From: Gordonia amicalis NBRC 100051 = JCM 11271
GTDB lineage: Bacteria > Actinomycetota > Actinomycetes > Mycobacteriales > Mycobacteriaceae
Direction of reading: 5' to 3'
DNA: 64,000 bases
Assembly: GCF_000332995.1 (NCBI RefSeq)
Contig: NZ_BANS01000015.1
Span: forward strand, 1 to 64,000
Numbering within the stretch: the first letter of the stretch is position 1; the number at the start of each line of letters is the position of its first letter. The position numbers and the translations under genes are program-made. Below, piece after piece: positions 8,639-17,685 of the stretch. The notes beneath the pieces are model-generated. The model was given only the letters and a program-made list of their open reading frames with translations, had not been told where the DNA came from and did not search any database.

Positions 8639-9003
8639 TCGCCCTCGCCGTGGTGGTGGCGGGAGCGCTCGGAGCGGTGGTGCGCTTCGTCGTCGACGGT
8701 GCGGTCAAATGGAAGTGGCCCAGCATCACCCCGTGGGGAACCTTCGTCATCAACGTGACCGGTTCGGCGCTGCTCGGTGTGCTCGCCGGTCTGGTGATCT
8801 TCCAGGGGGCTCCGCATGAACTGCAGGCCGTCGTCGGCACCGGATTCTGTGGCGGTTACACCACTTTCAGCACCGCGAGCTTCGAGGTCGTCCGCCTGGC
8901 GGAGAACCGGCAGAGGCTGGTCGCGGCCGGGTACGCCGGAATCACGCTGACCGTATCGGTCGCCGCATGTGCCGTCGGTCTGGCACTAGTCGGGGCGGCC
9001 TGA
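8635..9003 (+). CDS. crcB: Fluoride channel subunit CrcB/FluC (second copy)
   Basis: Predicted 122-residue Fluc subunit and partner of the preceding gene, with which it shares an ATGA overlap. The motifs GALGAVVRFVVDG, WGTFVINVTGSALLG and GTGFCGGYTTFSTASFE are the helix 1, 2 and 3 signatures. It lacks the N-terminal extension of the first copy. Paired copies of opposite charge bias usually insert in opposite orientation and form one antiparallel channel (family knowledge). Confidence 0.9.
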   Translation: MIALAVVVAGALGAVVRFVVDGAVKWKWPSITPWGTFVINVTGSALLGVLAGLVIFQGAPHELQAVVGTGFCGGYTTFSTASFEVVRLAENRQRLVAAGYAGITLTVSVAACAVGLALVGAA

Positions 9004-9024
9004 GGTCGACCGGCGCCGAACGCA

Positions 9025-9062
9025 TTCGTCCCCGCCACCTTCGTCGAGGCGGCGGGGACGAA
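9025..9062. terminator. Hairpin between converging crcB and fadE23
   Basis: TTCGTCCCCGCC (9025-9036) pairs perfectly with GGCGGGGACGAA (9051-9062) around a 14-nt loop in the short gap between converging genes. The U tract is weak, so termination is likely but not certain. Confidence 0.6.
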
Positions 9063-9080
9063 AAGCGCACGGTCAGAGAC

Positions 9081-10304
9081 TCACTTGAGCTCGGCGCTGC
9101 TCTTGTTCAGCACGCGGCGGGCGATGATGAGGTTCTGGATCTGCTGGGTGCCCTCGAAGATGTCGAGGATCTTCGAGTCGCGGGCCCACTTCTCCACCAG
9201 CAGGCGCTCCGAGTACCCGAGCGTGCCGGTCAGCTCGACCACCTTGTTGGTGATGTCGGTGACGGTGCGTCCGGCCTTGGCCTTCGACATCGACGCCTCG
9301 GTCGAGTTCGGTTGCTTGTTGTCGGCCATCCAGGTGGCGCGCATCGTGTGCAGGTAGGCCGCCTCGAAGTCGGCCTCCATGCGCAGGAACTCGGCGGCCG
9401 CGGCGTGCTGGTCGGCGGCGGGACGGTCGTAGTCGACCTCGATACCGGCCTCGTCGAGAATGCGGCGCAGTTCCTCGAGAGCGGCACGCGCGACACCGAC
9501 CGCCATGCCCGCGACGAGGGGCCGCGTGTTGTCGAAGGTCTGCATGACCCCGCCGAACCCCTTCTTGGTGTCCACCTCGGGGGAGCCGAGCAGGTTCTCC
9601 TTGGGGATCCGGCAGTTCTCGAACCGGATCACCGCGGTGTCGGAGACGCGGATGCCCAGCTTGTGTTCCAGCCGAACGACTTCCACCCCGGGGTGCTCAC
9701 GCGGGACCACGAAGCTCTTGATCGCGGCGCGGCCCAGGCTCTTGTCGACGGTCGCCCATACGACGATGTGGGTGGCGCGCGAGCCGGCGGTCACGAAGAT
9801 CTTCTCGCCGTTGATGACGTACTCGTCGCCGTCGAGGGTGGCGGTGGTGCTCACGGCCGCCGAGTCGGAGCCGAAGCTGGGCTCGGTGATGGCCATCGCG
9901 GCCCACACCTTGCCGAACCGCTCCAGCTGTTCGTCGGTGGCCACCGCGGCGATCGCCGAGTTCCCCAGACCCTGGTAGGGGATGGACAGCATGAGACCGA
10001 GGTCGCCCCAGCCTGTTTCGATCACGTTGAGCGCCGACTGCATGTTGCCGCCGTTGACCACCGCGCCCTCTTCGCGCGGCTTCGCCTTCTTCTGCTGGCT
10101 GCGACCGCCGTCGGCACCCGCGCCGGCCTGGCCGGTCTCCGAGAGACCGTCGTAGAGGCTGGCCAGGGTGTCGAGTTCGACCGGGTAATCGTGTTCGCGC
10201 AGATCGTATTTGCGCGAGATGGGTCGGAAGATCTCCGCCGCCGCCTGATGTGCCTGGTCGATGGTGACGTGCAGCTTCTTCGGGAGTTCGAGATTGATGC
10301 TCAT
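9081..10304 (-). CDS. fadE23: Acyl-CoA dehydrogenase FadE23-like
   Basis: Predicted 407-residue FAD-dependent acyl-CoA dehydrogenase for the first step of beta-oxidation. The FAD/substrate motif AAMAITEPSFGSDSAA lies at about 135-150, a central beta domain follows, and near the C-terminus DIFEGTQQIQNLIIARR holds the catalytic Glu in the position used by medium-chain dehydrogenases. A polar insert rich in Lys/Gln/Glu (about 60-80) is unusual. It is the second gene of a leftward pair with a fadE24-like gene, 26 bp apart, as in mycobacteria (Rv3139-Rv3140). Such pairs often form heterotetramers. The true acyl substrate is unknown. Confidence 0.85.
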   Translation of the reverse strand: MSINLELPKKLHVTIDQAHQAAAEIFRPISRKYDLREHDYPVELDTLASLYDGLSETGQAGAGADGGRSQQKKAKPREEGAVVNGGNMQSALNVIETGWGDLGLMLSIPYQGLGNSAIAAVATDEQLERFGKVWAAMAITEPSFGSDSAAVSTTATLDGDEYVINGEKIFVTAGSRATHIVVWATVDKSLGRAAIKSFVVPREHPGVEVVRLEHKLGIRVSDTAVIRFENCRIPKENLLGSPEVDTKKGFGGVMQTFDNTRPLVAGMAVGVARAALEELRRILDEAGIEVDYDRPAADQHAAAAEFLRMEADFEAAYLHTMRATWMADNKQPNSTEASMSKAKAGRTVTDITNKVVELTGTLGYSERLLVEKWARDSKILDIFEGTQQIQNLIIARRVLNKSSAELK

Positions 10305-10330
10305 GTCAGTTTCCTTGGGTCACAGGCGGT

Positions 10331-11698
10331 CTAGAGGACGACGATGCCTTCGCCGATGCCGGCGCCGCGGAGGTCGCGGTACCAGCGCTCGACCGGGTGC
10401 TCCTTGGTGAAGCCGTGTCCGCCGAGCAGCTGGACGCCGTCGAGGCCGATCTGCAGGCCCTTGTCGATGGTGAGCTTGCGGGCGAGGGCGGCTTCGCGGG
10501 CGAAGCTCAGGCCCTGCTCGGCACGTGCGGCGCCGCGCAGCGTCACGAGGCGGATCGAATCGACCTCGGTGGCGATGTTGGCGACCATGAACGCGACCGC
10601 CTGCCGGTTGGAGATCGGCTCGCCGAAGGCCTCACGCTCGTTGACGTAGGGGATGACGTAGTCGAGGACCGCGCGGGCGGTACCGGCGGCCAGTGCGGAC
10701 CAGCCGAGGCGTGACAGGCGCACCACGTCGCGGTACGCGGCGAAAGCGGCGTCGCCGTCGCCGGCCAGCAGTGCCGTCTCGGGAACGGCGACGTCCTGCA
10801 GGAGCAGGCGTCCCATGCCGGCGGCGCGGACACCCATGCCGGGATCGGCTTCGACGATCAGGCCCTTGGAGTCGGACTCGACCAGGAACAGCGCGGGTTT
10901 GCCGTCGAGCTGGGCTCCGACGACGAACAACTCCGACGACCCGGCGGCCGGGACGAAGGACTTCACGCCGTTGAGGCGGTAGCCGCTGGGTACGCGGGTT
11001 GCCTTGGTGCTCAACGCGAATGCGTCGAACAGTGGCTTGGGCTCGGCGATGACGACGGCCGACTGCGGCACGTTCTCGCCGGCGAAGTCGGGCAGGTAGG
11101 TGCGCTGCTGGGAGTCGGTGCCGAAGTTGGTGAGGGTGGTGGCCACACCACTCGGCGCCAGAAGCGGGAGGGCCAGGCCCATGTCGCCGTAGGCCATCGC
11201 CTCGGCGACGAGTGCGTTGGTGACCACGCCACGCTCGGAGGCCGCACCGTCGAAGGTCTCGGGCACGTTGATCATCGTGATGCCCAGCTCGGCCGAGCGC
11301 TTGACGATGTCCTCGGGCGCCGTGGCCGCGGCATCGGCGTCGTAGGCGGCGGGGCGCAGGATCTCGGTGGCGAACTCCTTCACCGTCTCCGCGATCATCT
11401 GCTGCTCGTCGTCGGGGGTGAGGTTGAAGTAGTTCTTGGGTGCGGTGGTCAGCCGCTTGGCGTCGCCCGAGCCGCCCTGGGCGGCCTTGAACGCGCGGTT
11501 GGCCGCACCGAGGGTCTGGAAGCCGGTCTTGGTGGCCTGGTAGGCGACCCGGTTGATGGGTTCGCGGATCTTGTACTTCTCCGCGAACTCCGAGCCGGTC
11601 ACCGTCGTGAGGACACGCATCGCGGTGCCGATGAAGTTGCGGGGATGCGGGTTGCGGCCGACTGCGGAGGTGTCGCGCGGTTCGGTGTGAGTTGTCAT
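10331..11698 (-). CDS. fadE24: Acyl-CoA dehydrogenase FadE24-like
   Basis: Predicted 455-residue acyl-CoA dehydrogenase. The first 85 residues are an extension before the ACAD alpha domain (NLTPDDEQQMIAETVKEFA). FAD-contact and interface motifs include LGGHGFTKEHPVERWYRD. The protein stops only a few residues after RGAGIGEG, whose Glu lines up with the catalytic Glu of the family, so the usual last helix is missing. ATG at 11698 is chosen; the frame is open to 11782 but that part carries the operator sites. It probably forms an alpha2-beta2 complex with the FadE23-like product. Confidence 0.85.
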   Translation of the reverse strand: MTTHTEPRDTSAVGRNPHPRNFIGTAMRVLTTVTGSEFAEKYKIREPINRVAYQATKTGFQTLGAANRAFKAAQGGSGDAKRLTTAPKNYFNLTPDDEQQMIAETVKEFATEILRPAAYDADAAATAPEDIVKRSAELGITMINVPETFDGAASERGVVTNALVAEAMAYGDMGLALPLLAPSGVATTLTNFGTDSQQRTYLPDFAGENVPQSAVVIAEPKPLFDAFALSTKATRVPSGYRLNGVKSFVPAAGSSELFVVGAQLDGKPALFLVESDSKGLIVEADPGMGVRAAGMGRLLLQDVAVPETALLAGDGDAAFAAYRDVVRLSRLGWSALAAGTARAVLDYVIPYVNEREAFGEPISNRQAVAFMVANIATEVDSIRLVTLRGAARAEQGLSFAREAALARKLTIDKGLQIGLDGVQLLGGHGFTKEHPVERWYRDLRGAGIGEGIVVL

Positions 11699-11761
11699 GA
11701 TCACCAGCCGTTCTTCCAGTCGCCCCGGTGAGGGGCTCTGCACAGGTATTTGCGGACCGAT

Positions 11762-11800
11762 CTTACTCGGTGGTAAGTCCAAACCTTACTCTGCAGTAAG
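11762..11800. promoter_or_regulatory. Twin palindromic operators before fadE24
   Basis: Two near-identical palindromes, CTTACTCGGTGGTAAG (11762-11777) and CTTACTCTGCAGTAAG (11785-11800), share the form CTTACT-N5-GTAAG with centres 23 bp apart, about 65-100 bp upstream of the fadE24 ATG. This is the architecture of a TetR-type repressor bound as two dimers; the regulator is not encoded next to the sites. The gene at 11858 on the other side could share control. Confidence 0.65.
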
Positions 11801-11857
11801 AAGTTTGTCACCTACTTGTCCGACGCCGGCGGGGGTGTTGCGCGCTAGGCTGGCCGG

Positions 11858-12316
11858 GTGACCGTGGAAGCCCGCTCCGACCTGCGCTTATCGTCCACCG
11901 GCGCGCTGGGTGCGGCGGTCGTCGGACTGGCCGGTGCCGCCGCGGTGGGAGCCGCGTGCGTGTTCACCCCGGCCGGGATCGACGCCGGTCCGGGGATCTG
12001 TCCGTTCGCGATGATGACGGGCCTGCCGTGTCCGGGTTGCGGTCTCACCCGTAGCTGGGTGGCGTTCATGCACGGCGACGTCGGAGCGGCGTTTCGCTTC
12101 AACGTCTTCGGGCCGATCCTGCTCGTCCTCACCATGGTGACCGTCGCCCTCGCGACCGCAACTCTGGTGTGGCGGCGGAAGTCTCCGCTCGGGAGCTGGC
12201 GCGACCTCGTGCTGGGCCGCGCGGGTGCAGTCCTGCTGGGCGTGTGGCTGACCTACGGGTTGGCGCGCATCGTCGACGCCGCCGCGGGCTGGGGGATCTT
12301 CCCGATCGTGGTCTGA
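11858..12316 (+). CDS. DUF2752 membrane protein
   Basis: Predicted 152-residue membrane protein with three to four hydrophobic segments. The DUF2752 signature is clear: CPFAMMTGLPCPGCGLTRS at about residues 47-65, with three cysteines that may face one side of the membrane. The GTG at 11858 is favoured since the coding pattern starts there; another GTG lies two codons on. It is followed 18 bp later by a metallo-hydrolase gene. The function of DUF2752 is not established. Confidence 0.8.
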   Translation: MTVEARSDLRLSSTGALGAAVVGLAGAAAVGAACVFTPAGIDAGPGICPFAMMTGLPCPGCGLTRSWVAFMHGDVGAAFRFNVFGPILLVLTMVTVALATATLVWRRKSPLGSWRDLVLGRAGAVLLGVWLTYGLARIVDAAAGWGIFPIVV

Positions 12317-12334
12317 AGAAGGCAGAGTGGATGC

Positions 12335-12994
12335 ATGCAGATCACCCACTTCGGCCACTCCTGTCTGCTCGTCGAGATCGACGGGACCAAGGTGCTCTTC
12401 GACCCGGGCAACTTCTCGCACGGTTTCGAGGGCATCAGCGGTCTCGACGCCATCCTCATCACCCATCAGCATCCCGATCACTGTGATGTCGCGAAGCTGC
12501 CCGACCTCGTCGCGGGCAACCCCGACGCCGTGCTCTACGCCGACCCGCAGACCACCGCGCAGCTCAACGGCGACGACGTCGCGGGGGAGTGGACGGCTGC
12601 CCACAGTGGTGGCCTGATCGAGATCGGTTCACTCACCGCACGATTCACCGGCGGCCGGCACGCGGTCATCCACCCGGAGATCCCGGTCGTCGACAACGTC
12701 GCCTATATTCTCGGCACCCCCGAGAACCCGGGACAGTTCATGCACCCGGGTGACTCTTTCTACATCCCGTTCGAGCGCGTCGACGTCCTCGCGCTGCCGT
12801 CGGCCGCGCCGTGGATGAAGCTCAGCGAATCCGTCGACTACCTCCGCGCGATGGCCCCGCGGGTCGCGGTGCCGATCCACCAGGCGATCCTCTCCGACGC
12901 CGGGACCGGCATCCACTACGGGCGACTGTCGGACATGAAGAACGACGCGACCGAGTTCAAGGTCCTCGACAAGGAGACCGGTACGGAGCTCTAG
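12335..12994 (+). CDS. MBL-fold metallo-hydrolase (UlaG-like)
   Basis: Predicted 219-residue cytosolic metallo-beta-lactamase-fold protein. The metal motif H-x-H-x-D-H is present as THQHPDHCD at about residues 45-53, with further ligands likely in GGRHAVIH (about 107-114), MHPGDSFY and the late PIHQAIL. Length and the opening QITHFGHSCLLVE fit the UlaG-like group (L-ascorbate-6-P lactonase relatives), though most members have unknown substrates. It sits close behind the DUF2752 gene and converges on hisN. Confidence 0.8.
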   Translation: MQITHFGHSCLLVEIDGTKVLFDPGNFSHGFEGISGLDAILITHQHPDHCDVAKLPDLVAGNPDAVLYADPQTTAQLNGDDVAGEWTAAHSGGLIEIGSLTARFTGGRHAVIHPEIPVVDNVAYILGTPENPGQFMHPGDSFYIPFERVDVLALPSAAPWMKLSESVDYLRAMAPRVAVPIHQAILSDAGTGIHYGRLSDMKNDATEFKVLDKETGTEL

Positions 12995-13031
12995 GGACGA
13001 AGCTCTTGGGACTGCGCTCTAGGGACGGAGC
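12988..13031. repeat. 16-bp direct duplication carrying both convergent stop codons
   Basis: GCTCTAGGGACGAAGC (12988-13003) and GCTCTAGGGACGGAGC (13016-13031) differ at one base and lie 28 bp apart. The first copy contains the TAG of the metallo-hydrolase gene, the second the TAG (read on the minus strand) of hisN. Confidence 0.6.
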
Positions 13032-13840
13032 GCGGCCAGCACCTTGTCGTGGAGCAGGCCGTTGCTGGCGACGGCACTGCCGCCGGCGGGACCCGGGGTC
13101 CCGTCGAGTGCGGTGAACCGCCCGCCGGCCTCCCGGACGAGGATGTCGAGGGGAGCGAGGTCCCAGAGGGAGACCTCCGGCTCGGCGGCGACGTCGACCG
13201 CGCCCTCGGCCACCAGGCAGTAGTTGAAGAAGTCGCCGTAGCCGCGGACCCGCCACACCTGATCGGTGAGGTCGACGAAACGGTCGCGGATGCCGCGGTC
13301 GGCCCAGCCGGAGAGGCTCGAGAACGCCAGGCTCGACGCGGAGAGGTCGCCGACCCCCGACACCGAGAGCTGACGGGCGTCCTCACCGTCGAAGCACGTG
13401 TGGGCGCCGAGTCCGCCGGCGGCCCACCAGCGTCGACGCAGGGCGGGTGCCGACACCACGCCGACCGTGGGCACGCCGTCGACGAGCAGGGCGATCAGCG
13501 TGGCCCAGACCGGGACACCGCGGACGAAGTTCTTGGTGCCGTCGATGGGGTCGATGACCCATTGGCGACCGGTGAGGGTCGCGTCACCGCCGAACTCCTC
13601 ACCGAGGACCGTGTCGGCGGGCCGGCGGGCGGCCAACCGTTCGCGGAGCAGCGTCTCGCAGGCGAGGTCGGCGTCGGTGACGGGTGTCAGGTCCGGTTTG
13701 TCGTCGACGCGGAGGTCGACCGCCCCGAACCGGTCCGTGGTCAGCGCATCGGCGGAATCGGCGAGCGACAGCGCGAGTTCGAGGTCGTCGTCGTAGCTCT
13801 GTGCGGTTCTGGGGTTTTTCGGACCGGAGTCGGCGGACAT
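13019..13840 (-). CDS. hisN: Histidinol-phosphatase HisN (inositol-monophosphatase family)
   Basis: Predicted 273-residue Mg-dependent phosphatase for the histidinol-phosphate step of histidine synthesis. Metal-binding motifs of the IMPase fold are present: LGEEFGG (about 83-89), [12 protein letters not shown] (about 101-112) and [15 protein letters not shown] (about 225-239). The ATG at 13840 gives the usual length for actinobacterial HisN; the frame is open further upstream but into the divergent gene. Other family members dephosphorylate inositol phosphate or fructose bisphosphate, so substrate rests on similarity to the mycobacterial enzyme. Confidence 0.8.
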   Translation of the reverse strand: MSADSGPKNPRTAQSYDDDLELALSLADSADALTTDRFGAVDLRVDDKPDLTPVTDADLACETLLRERLAARRPADTVLGEEFGGDATLTGRQWVIDPIDGTKNFVRGVPVWATLIALLVDGVPTVGVVSAPALRRRWWAAGGLGAHTCFDGEDARQLSVSGVGDLSASSLAFSSLSGWADRGIRDRFVDLTDQVWRVRGYGDFFNYCLVAEGAVDVAAEPEVSLWDLAPLDILVREAGGRFTALDGTPGPAGGSAVASNGLLHDKVLAALRP

Positions 13841-13859
13841 GCCCGGTAGGGTAGCCGTC

Positions 13860-14261
13860 ATGCTGCTCACCGTGACGTTCACCCTGTTGCTGGCCGCGCT
13901 GGTGGTGGTGCTGGTCGTCCAGTGGCAGCGAGGCCGGAATCCGCGGGCGATGTCCCCAGGTAAGGCCTCGCAGTATGTGCAGGGCACGCTGACGGTCGTC
14001 GGCGTCTCCGACGACCAGGTCGACCCGCAGAGCACGACGGACAAGAACGGCCAGCGCTTCTACACCATCACCGGGACCATCGTCGGACCGGAGACCAACC
14101 CGACCGAGGTCTACGGAACGCTTGTGCTCGGTCCCGACGATCCGTGGCCGCAGGTGGGCGACGACCTGCCGGTGATCTACAAGCCGCAGAAGGCCGTGAC
14201 GTCCTGGCAGTTCGGTGTCCTGCCCGATCCGCAGCCGCCCGCGGGACCCGGCGGCATCTGA
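13860..14261 (+). CDS. Single-pass membrane protein, DUF3592-like
   Basis: Predicted 133-residue protein: one N-terminal membrane helix (about 2-22) followed by a soluble beta-rich domain ([15 protein letters not shown]...[11 protein letters not shown]...[14 protein letters not shown]) that recalls DUF3592. An ATG at 13839 in the same frame overlaps the hisN start, so the ATG at 13860, just before the hydrophobic segment, is preferred. It lies directly upstream of prfB. Function unknown. Confidence 0.6.
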   Translation: MLLTVTFTLLLAALVVVLVVQWQRGRNPRAMSPGKASQYVQGTLTVVGVSDDQVDPQSTTDKNGQRFYTITGTIVGPETNPTEVYGTLVLGPDDPWPQVGDDLPVIYKPQKAVTSWQFGVLPDPQPPAGPGGI

Positions 14262-14315
14262 ACTGCGGGGCCTGACACTGTCTGACCCGGCCCGCGGTCG
14301 GTACTCTGGATAACC

Positions 14316-15431
14316 GTGCATCCCGACGTGACCGCAGACCTCGAATCCCTCGACACCACCTTGACCACCGTGGAAAAGGTGCTCGACCTCGAGGAGCTCC
14401 GTCGTCGCATCGACGAGCTGGAGATGCAGGCCTCCGATCCCGACCTGTGGAACGACCAGGACCACGCGCAGAAGGTCACCAGCGAGCTCTCGCACGCCCA
14501 GTCCGAGCTGCGCAAGGTCTCCGAACTGCGTCAGCGCCTCGACGACCTGCCCGTGCACTACGAGCTCGCCGACGCCGAAGAGGGTGACGACAAGACCGCG
14601 GCCCTGGCCGACGCCGATGCCGAGCGGGCGAGCCTGCGCGCCGACATCGAGGCCATGGAGGTCAAGACGATGCTCGCGGGTGAGTACGACTCCCGCGAGG
14701 CACTGGTCAACATCCGCTCGGGCGCCGGTGGTGTGGACGCCGCCGACTGGGCGCAGATGCTGATGCGCATGTACATCCGCTGGGCCGAGCAGAAGGGGTA
14801 CGGCGTCGAGGTCTACGACACCTCCTACGCCGAAGAGGCGGGCCTCAAGTCCGCGACCTTCGCGGTCAAGGCGCCCTACATGTACGGCACCCTCTCGGTC
14901 GAGCAGGGCACCCACCGCCTCGTGCGGATCAGCCCGTTCGACAACCAGAGCCGCCGCCAGACCTCGTTCGCCGAGGTGGAGGTGCTGCCGGTGGTCGAGA
15001 CCACCGACCACATCGACGTCGACGAGAACGACGTGAAGGTCGACGTCTACCGCTCGTCCGGCCCCGGTGGTCAGTCGGTCAACACCACCGACTCCGCCGT
15101 GCGCCTGACACACATCCCGACCGGCATCGTCGTGACCTGTCAGAACGAGAAGAGCCAGCTGCAGAACAAGGCGTCGGCGATGCGGGTGCTGCAGGCCAAG
15201 CTCCTCGAACGCAAGCGACTGGAGGAGCGCGCCGAACTCGACGCACTGAAGGGTGACGGCGGTTCGAGCTGGGGCAACCAGATGCGTTCCTACGTGCTGC
15301 ACCCGTACCAGATGGTCAAGGACCTGCGGACCGGCGTGGAGGACAACAACCCGACCGCGGTGCTCGACGGAGAGCTCGACAAGTTCATCGAAGCCGGCAT
15401 TCGCTGGCGTATGGCGTCCGCCGAAGCGTGA
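14316..15431 (+). CDS. prfB: Peptide chain release factor 2
   Basis: Predicted 371-residue RF2, which ends translation at UGA and UAA. The tripeptide anticodon SPF is seen in RISPFDNQS (about residue 206), and the GGQ loop in [16 protein letters not shown] (about 252) triggers peptide release. The N-terminal frame is continuous with no CTTTGA-type programmed frameshift, unlike E. coli prfB. It starts with GTG. The stop overlaps the GTG of the MscS-type gene. The gene order onward matches mycobacteria. Confidence 0.95.
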   Translation: MHPDVTADLESLDTTLTTVEKVLDLEELRRRIDELEMQASDPDLWNDQDHAQKVTSELSHAQSELRKVSELRQRLDDLPVHYELADAEEGDDKTAALADADAERASLRADIEAMEVKTMLAGEYDSREALVNIRSGAGGVDAADWAQMLMRMYIRWAEQKGYGVEVYDTSYAEEAGLKSATFAVKAPYMYGTLSVEQGTHRLVRISPFDNQSRRQTSFAEVEVLPVVETTDHIDVDENDVKVDVYRSSGPGGQSVNTTDSAVRLTHIPTGIVVTCQNEKSQLQNKASAMRVLQAKLLERKRLEERAELDALKGDGGSSWGNQMRSYVLHPYQMVKDLRTGVEDNNPTAVLDGELDKFIEAGIRWRMASAEA

Positions 15432-16390
15432 CCGTGCAGCCGGGAGCCGCGCTGCTGGCCGCCGGGCCGTCCCCGACCGAACTCCTCATCGGCCGGGTCT
15501 ATGTCTGGCTGGCCACCAACGGACTCGAGATCGTGATCTGGATCCTGGGTGCGGTCCTGTTGGCCCGCGTCATCCGGTGGTTCGCCGGCAGATATGCCAC
15601 GCGGGTCGAGTCGCGCTTCTCCACCAGCGACCTCATCGTCCAGACGGAGGACGCCAAACACCGTCGGGCGCTGGTCGATGTGGTGGCGTGGACGCTGATC
15701 GTCGGCATTGCGATCGTCGTCGTCATCCACATCCTGGGCGTGTTCGGGATCCCGCTCAGCGGGCTCACCGGACCGACCGCCGTGATCGGTGCAGCCCTCG
15801 GTTTCGGCGCGCAGCGCATCGTGCAGGACATCCTGGCGGGCTTCTTCGTCGTTGCCGAGAAGCAGTACGGCTACGGCGACGTGGTGAACCTGACCGTCAC
15901 CGGCAACGCCCCGGCCGAGGGAACCGTCGAGGACGTGACCCTGCGGGTGACCAAGCTCCGCACCACCGAGGGCGAGGTCATCACCGTCCCCAACGGTCAG
16001 ATCATCAAGGCCACCAACCTCTCCAAGGACTGGGCCCGCGCCGTGGTCGACGTGCCGGTGCCCTCCGAGGCCGACATCGGCCTCGTCAACGACACCCTCG
16101 ATCGGGTGGGCCGCGAGTTCTACGAGCTGCCGCGCTGGCACGATCTGCTGCTCGACGCGCCGTCGTCGCTCGGCGTGATCAGCCTCGAACTGGACTCGAT
16201 CACCGTGCGCATGGTGACGCGGACCCTGCCGGGCAAGCAGTTCGAAGTGGGCCGCGCCCTGCGCGTCCACATCATCCGGGCGCTGGCACGGGAGGGGATC
16301 AACGTGCCCCCACGCGACGTCCAGGCGTCGAGTGGGCCGCCGGCAACGTTGGCCGACCAGGTCGCGCGTGACCGGGGCGGGGACGAGTGA
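15428..16390 (+). CDS. MscS-family mechanosensitive channel
   Basis: Predicted 320-residue inner-membrane channel. Two N-terminal helices (about 18-40 and 75-105) are followed by a pore helix with small residues ([21 protein letters not shown], within about 117-140) and the MscS beta domain (YGDVVNLTV...[24 protein letters not shown]). The Ala/Gly-rich helix followed by a conserved Gln-Arg-Ile pattern defines the family. The GTG start overlaps the prfB stop by 4 bp, and its own stop overlaps the next gene's ATG. It probably protects against osmotic downshock. Confidence 0.85.
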   Translation: MTVQPGAALLAAGPSPTELLIGRVYVWLATNGLEIVIWILGAVLLARVIRWFAGRYATRVESRFSTSDLIVQTEDAKHRRALVDVVAWTLIVGIAIVVVIHILGVFGIPLSGLTGPTAVIGAALGFGAQRIVQDILAGFFVVAEKQYGYGDVVNLTVTGNAPAEGTVEDVTLRVTKLRTTEGEVITVPNGQIIKATNLSKDWARAVVDVPVPSEADIGLVNDTLDRVGREFYELPRWHDLLLDAPSSLGVISLELDSITVRMVTRTLPGKQFEVGRALRVHIIRALAREGINVPPRDVQASSGPPATLADQVARDRGGDE

Positions 16391-16842
16391 TGGCCGAATC
16401 CCCACAGGGCTCGTCGCCGTCGGATCCGCAGGACGGACGTCGCTTCCGGTTCCGGTGGAATCAGCACATCGGTAGGACGTCGGTACGGATCAGCACCACG
16501 ATCCTGTTCGCCGTGTTCATCCTCTGCTGTGTCCTCTACGGCTACACCTCGCAGCGCTACGGCGTGGTCGCGCCGGAACCTCCTCGGCCTGCACCGAAGA
16601 CGTCGCAGGTCGTCGACACACCGGTCTATGAGGAACCGGTGCCGTCGACGTTCAGCGAAACCACGTCCAGTAGACCGTCGGAGTCGTCGACCAGCGAGCC
16701 GGGCATCGACGGCGGGACCGAGGGCGGTACACGCTCCACGTCGACGCCGTCCACCACCCGCCCGACGATCCCGGGTCTGCCGGGGGTGGAGATACCGCAG
16801 TTCGGCGCGCCGACGCCGACCACGCCCGTCCCGACACGCTGA
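16387..16842 (+). CDS. Proline/threonine-rich single-pass membrane protein
   Basis: Predicted 151-residue protein like mycobacterial Rv3103c in position and composition. A cytosolic basic N-terminus of about 38 residues leads to one membrane helix (about 39-58), then an extracytoplasmic tail rich in Pro, Thr and Ser with little predicted fold. The ATG overlaps the MscS-type stop by 4 bp, so it is translated in the same operon. Its place just before ftsEX suggests a cell-wall-facing role, but that is inference only. Confidence 0.7.
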   Translation: MMAESPQGSSPSDPQDGRRFRFRWNQHIGRTSVRISTTILFAVFILCCVLYGYTSQRYGVVAPEPPRPAPKTSQVVDTPVYEEPVPSTFSETTSSRPSESSTSEPGIDGGTEGGTRSTSTPSTTRPTIPGLPGVEIPQFGAPTPTTPVPTR

Positions 16843-16929
16843 GGTCGACACAACCGCTGCCGAAGGGGCAGGTCAGGAACATTCACGGTGTGGTGTGTCG
16901 CGCCTGAACGGACTCTCAGGCGTCGTCGT

Positions 16930-16943
16930 TACACTGGCTCATC
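16930..16943 (+). promoter_or_regulatory. Possible -10 element for leaderless ftsE
   Basis: TACACT (16930-16935, pattern TANNNT) lies 8 nt before the GTG of ftsE, and no Shine-Dalgarno is present. This spacing fits leaderless transcription, common in the order. No convincing -35 is seen. Confidence 0.35.
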
Positions 16944-17630
16944 GTGATCAAGCTGGAGAACGTCACGATGCAGTACAAGGCATCCTCTCGGCCGGCTCTG
17001 AAGGATTTGAGCTTCGAGGTCGACAAGGGGGAGTTCGCGTTCCTCATCGGACCGTCCGGATCGGGCAAGTCGACGTTCTTCCGACTGCTGCTCAAGGAGG
17101 ACCGGCCGACGAGCGGCGACGTGTATCTCGGTGAGTTCCACGTCAACAAGCTCCGGGCCCGGGACGTGCCCAAGCTGCGACAGTCGATCGGCTGTGTGTT
17201 CCAGGACTTCCGTCTGCTGCAGAAGAAGACCGTCGCCGAGAACGTCGCCTTCGCGCTCGAGGTGATCGGCCGCCCGCGGTCGACGGTCCAGCGCGTGGTG
17301 CCCGAGGTGCTCGAGTACGTCGGCCTCGAGGGCAAGCACGACCGCATGCCCAACGAGCTGTCCGGCGGCGAGATGCAGCGAGTGGCGATCGCCCGTGCCA
17401 TCGTCAACCGCCCGCTCGTTCTGCTGGCCGACGAACCCACCGGAAACCTCGATCCCGAGACCAGTGAGGAGATCGTCGACGTCCTCGACCGCGTCAATCG
17501 TCGGGGCACCACGGTGGTCATGGCCACTCACGACCGGCACATCGTCGACGCGATGCGGCGCCGGGTTCTCGAATTCGACAACGGGCAGCTCGTGCGCAAC
17601 GACCCGCAGGGTGTGTACGGAATCGGCTGA
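16944..17630 (+). CDS. ftsE: Cell division ATP-binding protein FtsE
   Basis: Predicted 228-residue ABC ATPase of the FtsEX complex that couples ATP use at the septum to activation of peptidoglycan hydrolases (RipC in mycobacteria). Walker [10 protein letters not shown] at about residues 36-44, signature LSGGEMQR near 140, and Walker [12 protein letters not shown] near 160 are intact. GTG start. It is followed 55 bp later by ftsX. Confidence 0.95.
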   Translation: MIKLENVTMQYKASSRPALKDLSFEVDKGEFAFLIGPSGSGKSTFFRLLLKEDRPTSGDVYLGEFHVNKLRARDVPKLRQSIGCVFQDFRLLQKKTVAENVAFALEVIGRPRSTVQRVVPEVLEYVGLEGKHDRMPNELSGGEMQRVAIARAIVNRPLVLLADEPTGNLDPETSEEIVDVLDRVNRRGTTVVMATHDRHIVDAMRRRVLEFDNGQLVRNDPQGVYGIG

Positions 17631-17685
17631 CGGCTCGGCCCACTCCCGACACACAACAACGACCCCCAAGGACGTCTGAGCAAGC

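Noticed and set aside
13599-15302. 567-codon minus-strand frame across hisN and prfB
   Set aside because: Shadow of prfB and of the DUF3592-like gene; its sequence is Leu/Val/His-rich reverse-strand noise.
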